In this document: one piece after another, positions 55,077 to 64,000 of the stretch | How positions within the stretch are numbered: position 1 is the stretch's first letter | Layout: each line of letters opens with the position of its first letter | From: Vibrio mediterranei | Lineage (GTDB): Bacteria; Pseudomonadota; Gammaproteobacteria; Enterobacterales; Vibrionaceae | Direction of reading: 5' to 3' | Length of the DNA stretch: 64,000 bases | NCBI RefSeq assembly: GCF_900088415.1 | Contig: NZ_FLLQ01000002.1 | Span: 434,001 to 498,000 of the forward strand | Made by a program: the position numbers and the translations under genes | The notes under the pieces: model-generated | Told to the model about the DNA's origin: nothing | Database searches by the model: none | What the model saw: only the letters and a program-made list of their open reading frames with translations

Positions 55077-55625
55077 TTATAGGAACTTAACGTATTTATT
55101 TAAATCACGCTCTGGCGCTTTCATTGGTGTACATCCAGGCGTACCGACGTAGAGAAAACCAACGATTTGATCATCACCCTCAACGCCAAACGCTTGACGA
55201 ACGTGTTCATCAAACATCCATTTTCCCGAACGCCAAAATGCTTGGAAGCCTTGAGCCACAGCTGCCATTTGCATTGCTTGAACTGCACAGCCAGCAGAAA
55301 GATGCTGCTCGATTGCGGGTACCTTGTCATGTTGCGTCACTTTCGCAATGACGGTGATGACTAGAGGAGCACGAAAAGGGGCTTTCTTAGCTTTTTCAAT
55401 CACCGTCTCCTCACTGCCCGCCTGAGCAGCAGCATCACTTAAGATATCAGCCAGTTTCTGTCTGCCATCACCTTGCGCCAGCACAAACTGCCAAGGAGTC
55501 AGTCCTGCATGATCGGGAGCACGCAAGCCCGCTCTAATAATATTTTCTAACGCTTCTCCTTCAGGAGCCGGTTCTGATAGTCGAGCAATCGAACGCCTAT
55601 TGAGTAACAGTTCTAGGGCATCCAT
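55077..55625 (-). CDS. ydjA: NAD(P)H nitroreductase YdjA family
   Basis: FMN-dependent nitroreductase-fold enzyme of 182 residues from the ATG at 55625 (E. coli YdjA 183; an upstream in-frame start at 55661 adds 12 residues). Matches include [24 protein letters not shown] and a compact FMN-binding C-terminus. Physiological role unclear. Near topB, as in E. coli. Confidence 0.93.
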   Translation of the reverse strand: MDALELLLNRRSIARLSEPAPEGEALENIIRAGLRAPDHAGLTPWQFVLAQGDGRQKLADILSDAAAQAGSEETVIEKAKKAPFRAPLVITVIAKVTQHDKVPAIEQHLSAGCAVQAMQMAAVAQGFQAFWRSGKWMFDEHVRQAFGVEGDDQIVGFLYVGTPGCTPMKAPERDLNKYVKFL

Positions 55626-55716
55626 AACACTTCCCTTTTTGTTTGTTGTAATAACGCTCATTATAACAAAACGTTAACGTCATGACAGCAAAAGTGAGAA
55701 CTGTTCTCAATCTACT

Positions 55717-57765
<2,049 letters not shown>

Positions 57766-58018
57766 TTATGTAAAGGTTAAAAAATCAAACTAGCGTTTAC
57801 ATTTTCTCAACATTATTAAAAATTTTTTCCTGAATATTTGAACTTAATCTAGTATGTTAAGTCTTTAATTTTTATTCACTTAAAACCTTGATTGAGTGAT
57901 AGTGGCAACAAGCACGTACAATTACATTATTCATACAGCGAATCTGCCATGCCAACGCTACACTAGTAATTGATGTTTAGGGACAAAAACACTCACCAAT
58001 TGGTGATGTGGAGAGATG

Positions 58019-59872
58019 ATGAAAAAAGTATTTCGATTTATCGGTTTGATCTTCAAAGGGTTCTGGAAAGTCATTAACTTTACCAGACTTGCCATTATTA
58101 ACCTGCTATTCTTTGCTGTGATTGCAATGATCTATTTTGCTTTCACTCAAGTCGAACCTGCGCCAGCTACCGTCAAAAAAGAGTCAGCGTTAGTCCTGAA
58201 CATTTCTGGGCCTATCGTCGAGCAAAGCAGTTATGTGAATCCTATGGATTCTGTCACTGGATCACTGTTCGGGCGCGACCTTCCAAAAGAAAACGTTCTG
58301 TTTGATATAGTAGATTCAATCCGCCACGCATCGACTGATGATTCTGTAAAAGGATTAGTGCTATCGTTGAGAGACATGCCGGAAACTAGCTTAACCAAAC
58401 TTCGCTACATTGCCAAAGCGTTGAATGAGTTTAAGGCGACAGGCAAGCCTATCTATGCCTACGGTGCTTTCTACAATCAAAGTCAATACTATCTAGCCAG
58501 CTATGCCGACAAAGTCTACCTTGCTCCTGATGGTGCGGTACTTATCAAAGGCTACAGCGCGTACTCAATGTACTACAAGACGTTACTCGAAAAACTCGAT
58601 GTGACAACTCACGTATTCAGAGTCGGGACTTACAAATCCGCGGTCGAGCCATTCCTTCGTGATGACATGTCTGATGCAGCGAAAGAATCTGCCACTCGCT
58701 GGGTTTCACAGCTATGGGGCGCTTACGTAGATGATGTTGCCTCTAACCGTCAAATCGAAACCAGCGTACTAACGCCAACCATGGATGAGTTTCTTAAAGA
58801 ACTAGAAGCTGCTGACGGCGATTTAGCCGCGTTATCTAAGCAACTAGGATTGGTCGACGAACTTGTTACCAAACAGCAAGTCAATCAGGCTATGGTCGAG
58901 GCATTTGGTAGCGACGGCGATGGTGGCTTTAACGCTGTGGGTTATTACGAGTACTTGGCATCCATGCCATACGACCTACCTGAGCAGCCAGACAACCAAG
59001 TTGCCGTCATCGTAGCGAGCGGCACCATCATGGACGGTGAGCAACCACGTGGTACTGTCGGCGGTGATACAACAGCAGCCCTTCTCAAACAGGCTCGTGA
59101 AGACGACTCTGTTAAGTCAGTGGTATTGCGTGTTGATAGCCCAGGTGGAAGTGCGTTTGCTTCAGAAGTGATTCGCAACGAGGTTCAAGCGCTACGCGAT
59201 GCTGGTAAGCCTGTCGTAGTGTCCATGTCGAGTGTTGCTGCCTCCGGTGGTTATTGGATTTCTATGAACGCTAATAAGATCATGGCACAGCCAACAACCA
59301 TCACTGGTTCAATCGGTATCTTTAGTGTGGTAACAACCTTCGAGAAAGGGTTAAACAATATTGGGATTAACACCGATGGCGTTGGTACATCACCCTTCTC
59401 AGGCGTTGGTGTAACCACAGGCATCAGTGAAGGCGCGTCAAAAGCATTCCAAATGGGCATCGAGAATGGCTATAAGCGCTTCATTACGTTAGTCGCGAAT
59501 AACCGCAACATGTCTGTCACGGATGTCGACTCTGTCGCGCAAGGTCGAGTATGGACCGGTAAAGACGCATTAGATCGCGGCTTAGTTGACCAGATTGGCG
59601 ATTTTGATGATGCTGTCGCTCTCGCTGCTGAACTCGGCGGTATGGAGAAGTACGATATCTATTGGGTCGAAGAACCGCTAAGCCCAGCGCAACAGTTCGT
59701 CCAAGATATTATGCAGCAGGTAAAAGTGAGTCTTGGACTCGACATATCAGCTTGGGTCCCACAAAGCTTACTGCCTGTCGCAACTCAGTTGCAACAACAA
59801 GCCAGTTTGCTGGAAAGCTTTAACGACCCAAAAGGCCAGTACGTACTGTGCTTGACCTGTAATATCCAGTAG
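58019..59872 (+). CDS. sppA: Signal peptide peptidase SppA, 67K type
   Basis: Inner-membrane protease that breaks down cleaved signal peptides. An N-terminal helix (about 23-45) anchors a double-domain S49 protein with catalytic Lys206 (GTYKSAVEPF) and nucleophile Ser409 (SVAASGGY), matching E. coli's Lys209 and Ser409. There are two ATGs in tandem (58016 and 58019); I prefer the second because GGAG is only two bases from the first. 617 residues. Confidence 0.95.
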   Translation: MKKVFRFIGLIFKGFWKVINFTRLAIINLLFFAVIAMIYFAFTQVEPAPATVKKESALVLNISGPIVEQSSYVNPMDSVTGSLFGRDLPKENVLFDIVDSIRHASTDDSVKGLVLSLRDMPETSLTKLRYIAKALNEFKATGKPIYAYGAFYNQSQYYLASYADKVYLAPDGAVLIKGYSAYSMYYKTLLEKLDVTTHVFRVGTYKSAVEPFLRDDMSDAAKESATRWVSQLWGAYVDDVASNRQIETSVLTPTMDEFLKELEAADGDLAALSKQLGLVDELVTKQQVNQAMVEAFGSDGDGGFNAVGYYEYLASMPYDLPEQPDNQVAVIVASGTIMDGEQPRGTVGGDTTAALLKQAREDDSVKSVVLRVDSPGGSAFASEVIRNEVQALRDAGKPVVVSMSSVAASGGYWISMNANKIMAQPTTITGSIGIFSVVTTFEKGLNNIGINTDGVGTSPFSGVGVTTGISEGASKAFQMGIENGYKRFITLVANNRNMSVTDVDSVAQGRVWTGKDALDRGLVDQIGDFDDAVALAAELGGMEKYDIYWVEEPLSPAQQFVQDIMQQVKVSLGLDISAWVPQSLLPVATQLQQQASLLESFNDPKGQYVLCLTCNIQ

Positions 59873-59902
59873 GCATGCAGAGCTAACAAATTCATTTATC
59901 TA

Positions 59903-59926
59903 GAGCCACCAATCGGTGGCTCTTTT
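59903..59926 (+). terminator. Terminator of sppA
   Basis: GAGCCACC pairs with GGTGGCTC and TTTT follows. Confidence 0.85.
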
Positions 59927-59985
59927 ATTTGTTTTGGTTATAATCGCCTGCATCTGTTCCCCTTGATAATAAAGCGATCCCTGGC

Positions 59986-60999
59986 ATGACAAGAAAACAC
60001 ATCTATATTGCGTACACTGGCGGCACCATCGGCATGCAAAAGTCCGATCACGGCTATATTCCCGTCGCCGGTTTTATGGAAAAGCAACTGGCTAGTATGC
60101 CGGAATTCCATCGCCCTGAAATGCCAGAGTTTACTATTCACGAATACGAGCCGTTGATTGACTCTTCAGACATGACACCTGCAGATTGGCAGCAGATTGC
60201 TGACGATATTCGTGATAACTACGACAACTATGATGGCTTCGTTATTCTGCATGGCACCGATACGATGGCGTATACCGCATCGGCACTATCGTTTATGCTA
60301 GAAAATCTAGGTAAGCCAGTCATTGTCACCGGATCACAAATTCCTTTAGCGGAGCTACGTTCTGATGGACAAGCTAATCTTCTGAATGCACTGCACATTG
60401 CGGCTAACTATCCGATTAACGAAGTCACACTGTTCTTCAATAATCAACTTATGCGTGGTAACCGCAGTACCAAATCTCACGCCGATGGTTTCAACGCGTT
60501 TACGTCTCCAAACATGCCGCCGATTTTAGAAGCGGGTATCAATATTCAGTTAGGTAGTGGTGTAGAACTGAACAAAATGCCTGAGGGCAAGTTTAAAGTA
60601 CACGACATTACACCACAGCCTATTGGGGTCATTACTATGTACCCAGGCATCTCACATGAAGTGATTCGTAACACGCTACTTCAACCTGTTAACGCTATGA
60701 TATTGCTCACTTTCGGTGTTGGTAATGCGCCACAAAACCCTGAGCTTCTCGCACACCTAAAAGAAGCTTCTGAACGTGGAGTGATTGTGGTTAACCTTAC
60801 CCAATGTCTAGCAGGTAAAGTCAATATGGGCGGTTATGCCACTGGTTGTGCCCTAGCCGATGCCGGAGTTATCAGTGGTTTTGACATGACCCCAGAAGCG
60901 GCTCTAGCCAAGCTACACTATCTACTTAGCCAAAACTTGGGCTACGAAGAAGTCAAAGCCCAAATGTTAGAAGTGCTACGTGGCGAAATGAGCAAATAA
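59986..60999 (+). CDS. ansA: L-asparaginase I (cytoplasmic)
   Basis: Hydrolyses L-asparagine to aspartate and ammonia. Catalytic threonines are in YTGGTIGM (Thr14 region) and HGTDTMAYTAS (Thr-Asp). 337 residues, as E. coli AnsA (338); no signal peptide, so cytoplasmic type I. It follows sppA as in E. coli, but a terminator separates them. Confidence 0.96.
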   Translation: MTRKHIYIAYTGGTIGMQKSDHGYIPVAGFMEKQLASMPEFHRPEMPEFTIHEYEPLIDSSDMTPADWQQIADDIRDNYDNYDGFVILHGTDTMAYTASALSFMLENLGKPVIVTGSQIPLAELRSDGQANLLNALHIAANYPINEVTLFFNNQLMRGNRSTKSHADGFNAFTSPNMPPILEAGINIQLGSGVELNKMPEGKFKVHDITPQPIGVITMYPGISHEVIRNTLLQPVNAMILLTFGVGNAPQNPELLAHLKEASERGVIVVNLTQCLAGKVNMGGYATGCALADAGVISGFDMTPEAALAKLHYLLSQNLGYEEVKAQMLEVLRGEMSK

Positions 61000-61020
61000 A
61001 TCCTTACTATTGATCATTCT

Positions 61021-61047
61021 AAAAACGCAGCTAAGCTGCGTTTTTTT
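61021..61047. terminator. Bidirectional terminator between ansA and the phosphatase gene
   Basis: AAAAACGCAGC pairs with GCTGCGTTTTTTT around a three-base loop. Confidence 0.9.
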
Positions 61048-61051
61048 GCCA

Positions 61052-61501
61052 TTAGACTTTAGCTAACACTGCATCGGCCGCTTCTTCAATCAGATCCAAC
61101 ACCAACTCAAAGCCCTGCTCCCCTCCATAGTAAGGGTCTGGGATCTCACTATAGGATGAAGAGCCATGGCTAAGAAACAACGAAAGTTTGTACTTGAGAT
61201 GTTGAGGACAACGTTGTTTAAGGTCGGCCAAGTTATCCTTATCTGCGGCTAGAATCATGTCAAAGATCTCAAAGTCTTCATCCTTCACTTGTCGCGCTTT
61301 TATTCCCGAAAACGAGTAACCACGAGCTTCGCAAGCGGCTTGCGCTCGCTTATCAGGGGCGTCACCGTGATGGTAGCCAATCGTCCCTGCTGAATCGATA
61401 AGGACCTCAATCCCTTGATTCGCTGATCTAGAGCGTAATACCGCTTCGCCCGTTGGCGAGCGACAAATATTGCCCATGCATACCACCAATATCTTTTTCA
61501 T
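61052..61501 (-). CDS. Low-molecular-weight protein tyrosine phosphatase
   Basis: 149-residue cysteine phosphatase. The P-loop is C8-MGNIC-R14-S (CMGNICRSPT), and the general acid Asp is in DPYYGG (about 121-126). It could dephosphorylate a bacterial tyrosine kinase of the Wzc type, but no kinase or capsule genes are near. AGG lies just upstream of the ATG. Divergent from the corrinoid adenosyltransferase gene. Confidence 0.94.
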   Translation of the reverse strand: MKKILVVCMGNICRSPTGEAVLRSRSANQGIEVLIDSAGTIGYHHGDAPDKRAQAACEARGYSFSGIKARQVKDEDFEIFDMILAADKDNLADLKQRCPQHLKYKLSLFLSHGSSSYSEIPDPYYGGEQGFELVLDLIEEAADAVLAKV

Positions 61502-61597
61502 CCTATTACCCCTGAACTTTGTCTTGTTTTTTTCTGTTTCTATTTCATTATCATATACCGAACACAGAGGACTAGCAGCTAAACATAAGGAATCACC

Positions 61598-62206
61598 ATG
61601 TCACTCTCCGAAGAGCAAAAACAAGATCGTCATAAAGCACGACAACAGAAAGTAAAAGAAAACGTTGATAAAAAGATCGCCAACGCTCAAGAAGAAAAAG
61701 GTTTGTTGTTAGTCATCACCGGAAACGGTAAGGGCAAGTCAACAGCTGGCTTTGGTACCATTGCTCGTGCCGTTGGTCATGGAAAGCAGTGCGCGGTTGC
61801 TCAGTTTATCAAAGGAACATGGGATAACGGCGAACGTAACCTACTCGAGAAGTTAGGTGTTGAGTTTCAAGTGATGGCAACAGGCTTTACTTGGGAGACC
61901 CAAAACAAAACCGCTGACACGGAAGCAGCTCAGTTAGTTTGGCAAGAATGTAAACGCATGCTTAAAGACGAATCACTTGATGTGGTTCTATTTGACGAAC
62001 TGACCTACATGGTTAGCTACGGCTATATCGATTTGGAAGAAGTGGTAGAAGCGTTAACCAACAGACCAAAAATGCAGTCTGTCATTATCACAGGTCGCGG
62101 TGCTCACCGAACGCTCATAGACATTGCAGATACCGTTTCAGAGGTTAAAAATGTCAAACACGCCTTCGAATCAGGCGTAAAAGCGCTAAAAGGTGTCGAT
62201 TGGTGA
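61598..62206 (+). CDS. btuR: Cob(I)yrinic acid a,c-diamide/corrinoid adenosyltransferase (BtuR/CobO)
   Basis: Adenosylates cob(I)alamin or cobinamide to give the coenzyme form; needed for scavenging B12. ATP-binding P-loop GNGKGKS (about residues 41-47), further family motifs VAQFIKGTWDNGE, FDELTYM and ITGRGAH. 202 residues (E. coli 196). No other cobalamin genes are near. AGGAA before the ATG. Confidence 0.95.
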   Translation: MSLSEEQKQDRHKARQQKVKENVDKKIANAQEEKGLLLVITGNGKGKSTAGFGTIARAVGHGKQCAVAQFIKGTWDNGERNLLEKLGVEFQVMATGFTWETQNKTADTEAAQLVWQECKRMLKDESLDVVLFDELTYMVSYGYIDLEEVVEALTNRPKMQSVIITGRGAHRTLIDIADTVSEVKNVKHAFESGVKALKGVDW

Positions 62207-62522
62207 TGTTCTAGCCAATCAAACCAAAAGAGTAAAAAATGAGATGTAAGTCTCATTTTTTACTGTATACTGCCCTCCCGTTTGTTAGGGCACTTCGCAT
62301 TGTTGCGTAATCTTCTAGCTATACACCAATACAAGCCGTCACCAAGGAACTGTGAACGACCCAAGGATTTGGACCAGCTGCAATCTCCACGCTTGTAAAG
62401 GGTATAAAAATGGGCAAATTTATCTTCAGTTACCACAATCAGTGGTTTCCTCAGCTTTCCGCTGTTTCCTCTTGGTCATCGTATTCCATGCTTAACTGTC
62501 TAAGCTACGGTGAGGTGACCCA
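62207..62522 (+). other. 316-bp region between btuR and nupC: structured leader
   Basis: After the btuR terminator, about 250 bases precede nupC. TACAAGC (62330-62336) can pair with GCTTGTA (62391-62397), closing a small multi-branched structure that includes CCAA/TTGG (62361-62372). A short upstream ORF (62410-62529) follows and overlaps the nupC start. Not a riboswitch class I recognise. Confidence 0.5.
62231..62264 (+). terminator. Terminator of btuR
   Basis: AGTAAAAAATGAGA (62231-62244) and TCTCATTTTTTACT (62251-62264) are perfect 14-bp arms; a T-run lies in the 3' arm. Confidence 0.85.
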
Positions 62523-62529
62523 ATGTTAA
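62410..62529 (+). CDS. Possible 39-codon leader ORF overlapping the nupC start
   Basis: ATG at 62410 with AAAGGG eight bases upstream, 39 codons, TAA at 62527-62529. Its last codons overlap the nupC ATG (62523) in another frame, so its translation would be tied to nupC initiation. The sequence begins MGKFIFSYHNQWFP and is rich in Ser, Tyr and Trp. I recognise no family; it could equally be a chance ORF. Confidence 0.35.
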   Translation: MGKFIFSYHNQWFPQLSAVSSWSSYSMLNCLSYGEVTQC

Positions 62530-63737
62530 TGACTATCCTGTTTGGTTTTGTAGGCATTATCTCGCTGTTAACTATCGGTTTTATTTTCTCCGAAAACCGT
62601 AAAGCAATTAACTGGAATACCGTATTACGCGCACTCCTCCTTCAAACATTGTTTGCTGCTTTTGTTCTTTACATTCCTTTTGGTCAACATGTTCTTGGCG
62701 CAATGAGTTCTGGTGTTGCCAAAGTACTGAGCTTCTCCGACGTTGGTATTCAATTTCTATTTGGTGATTTAGCTTCTGAAGGCTTTATTTTTGCCATCCG
62801 TGTTCTTCCTATCATCATCGTTATTAGCGCTCTTATTTCGGCACTTTACTACCTTGGCATCATGCAAGCGGTAATCCGCGTACTCGGTGGTTTAATTCAG
62901 AAGTTCTTGGGAACAAGCAAAGCGGAATCGTTGGTGGCAACCGGCAACATATTCCTATCACAAGGTGAGTCCCCACTGCTTATTCGTCCTTTCCTTGCAA
63001 CTATGACACGCTCGGAACTGTTCGCAGTCATGGCGGGCGGAATGGCGTCTGTGGCAGGGAGTGTTCTTGGTGGTTACGCCGGGTTAGGCGTAGAGCTAAA
63101 GTACTTAATCGCGGCAAGCTTTATGGCTGCGCCAGGATCCCTAATGATGGCTAAGCTTATCGTACCTGAGCAACAAACTCCGGTAGCTCATGACTCTGTC
63201 GACTTAGATACTGGCGATCAAAGTAATGTGATTGATGCCTTAGCAGCGGGGGCAATGAACGGAGTAAAAGTTGCGGTTGCAGTGGGTACGATGCTTATCG
63301 CTTTTGTCAGTGTTATTGCGATGGCTAACGCCGCTATTGAATCCATAGCGGAGCTGTTTGGTGCGCAAGGAATCACATTACAACTGCTATTCGGTTACCT
63401 CTTCGCTCCAGTAGCTTGGCTTATTGGTGTCGATCAAAGTGAGATGCTGATGGCAGGGTCATTTATCGGCCAAAAGGTAGTCATGAACGAATTTGTTGCT
63501 TTCATCGACTTCATTCAGCATCAAGCTAGCTTATCGGAACACAGCCAAGTTATCGTAATTTTCGCTCTTTGTGGCTTCGCCAACATTGGCTCTATTGCCA
63601 TTCAGCTAGGGTCTATCGGTGTAATGTCGCCGGAGCGCCGCTCTGACGTGGCAAGCCTGGGCCTTAAAGCCGTGCTGGCCGGTACGTTAGCCAACCTGAT
63701 GAGTGCTTGTTTAGCGGGCATTTTCATTGCGCTTTAA
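62523..63737 (+). CDS. nupC: NupC-family concentrative nucleoside transporter
   Basis: 404-residue inner-membrane nucleoside symporter of the CNT family, to which the structurally solved V. cholerae vcCNT belongs. Core motifs are GQGE-like SQGESPLLIRPFL (about 141-153; substrate-binding Gln and Glu) and GSFIGQKVVMNEFVAF (about 313-328). Eight or so membrane helices. GAGG lies eight bases before the ATG. Vibrios carry several CNT paralogues, so the exact nupC assignment is uncertain. Confidence 0.9.
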   Translation: MLMTILFGFVGIISLLTIGFIFSENRKAINWNTVLRALLLQTLFAAFVLYIPFGQHVLGAMSSGVAKVLSFSDVGIQFLFGDLASEGFIFAIRVLPIIIVISALISALYYLGIMQAVIRVLGGLIQKFLGTSKAESLVATGNIFLSQGESPLLIRPFLATMTRSELFAVMAGGMASVAGSVLGGYAGLGVELKYLIAASFMAAPGSLMMAKLIVPEQQTPVAHDSVDLDTGDQSNVIDALAAGAMNGVKVAVAVGTMLIAFVSVIAMANAAIESIAELFGAQGITLQLLFGYLFAPVAWLIGVDQSEMLMAGSFIGQKVVMNEFVAFIDFIQHQASLSEHSQVIVIFALCGFANIGSIAIQLGSIGVMSPERRSDVASLGLKAVLAGTLANLMSACLAGIFIAL

Positions 63738-63954
63738 CGCAAGGTAAAACTACCTTCAGGGTAGCAGTTTAAAGTGTCAGCTTGTTAGTACTTTAAATCT
63801 GCTATCCTCGCCTTAATTCTTACTGACTCCTCTCCCAGTAACAACACTCTGTCACCCCATTTAGGTACAATCAGACAATCAACTTGGCGTGAAACTGTCG
63901 TCACAATTGGTTAAATTAACACAAACACAACATCATGATAACAAGGAGAGTTTC

Positions 63955-64000
63955 ATGGAAAGTGGTCGTTTGATCCTATGGATTGGTAGTAATGAGCACC
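63955..64000 (+). CDS. Start of an unidentified gene, cut by window end
   Basis: ATG at 63955 with AGGAGAG six bases upstream; the frame (MESGRLILWIGSNEH) is open to the window end, only 15 codons. Too short to identify. The 217 bases before it show no clear promoter. Confidence 0.6.
   Translation, partial: MESGRLILWIGSNEH

Noticed and set aside
63880..63915. CRP site before the last partial gene (CGTGA ... TCACA)
   Set aside because: The half-sites are eight bases apart rather than six.

Overview
The window reads as the main chromosome of a Vibrio (Vibrionaceae). It holds a luxO-luxU quorum-sensing pair beside uvrB, a sodium-type flagellar motY, an rnfABCDGE-nth operon and a VC2046-type protein beside sodB, and many genes resemble their E. 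coli and V. cholerae counterparts at near-standard lengths. Most of it is ordinary core chromosome. One AT-rich, fimbriae-bearing stretch (about 31.0-41.7 kb) looks accessory. The genus call rests on gene content and order only; I cannot name the species.

Layout. 1-4.4 kb: the 3' part of ktrB, ybiB, a secreted GH16 beta-glucanase and a Cof-type HAD phosphatase. 4.4-7.3 kb: moaABCDE for molybdenum cofactor, headed by a Moco riboswitch that runs into the moaA start. 7.4-12.3 kb: yvcK, then luxU, luxO and uvrB. The luxO leader carries a probable Qrr small-RNA pairing site and a LuxO-like operator, and there is no room for a divergent qrr1. 12.3-20.6 kb: a DnaA-box-rich intergenic stretch, tRNA-Asn with a decayed partial copy, rnfABCDGE (rnfC has a long 111-bp tandem repeat), nth and gloA. 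20.6-30.8 kb: motY, rnt, an antiporter, grxD, sodB, a VC2046-family gene, a degenerate SDR, adhE and ychE. Much of this order (rnf-nth, gloA-rnt, grxD-sodB, adhE-ychE) is shared with E. coli.

31-41.7 kb: a secreted orphan protein, then a block all on the minus strand. Transcribed from 41.1 kb downwards it encodes a pilin, usher, chaperone, small subunit, two K88/FaeG-like subunits and an OmpA-type protein, followed by a ToxR-like membrane regulator, an overlapping small membrane protein and a variant EAL-domain protein. The order resembles the K88 (F4) faeC-D-E-F-G-H arrangement. It is the best candidate for a little-described system here.

41.7-64 kb: a voltage-gated K+ channel with a zinc ribbon, asd, an uncharacterised lipoprotein, a membrane Hpt protein, yejK/yejL/yejM, tRNA-Pro and tRNA-Ser, a DUF2986 protein, a Nudix hydrolase, a histone-deacetylase-like hydrolase, an SDR, topB, ydjA, fadH (with a FadR operator), sppA, ansA, a low-molecular-weight phosphatase, a corrinoid adenosyltransferase, a NupC-type nucleoside transporter behind a structured leader with an upstream ORF, and the first codons of one further gene. 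All function calls come from motif and family recognition by eye; no database search was run.
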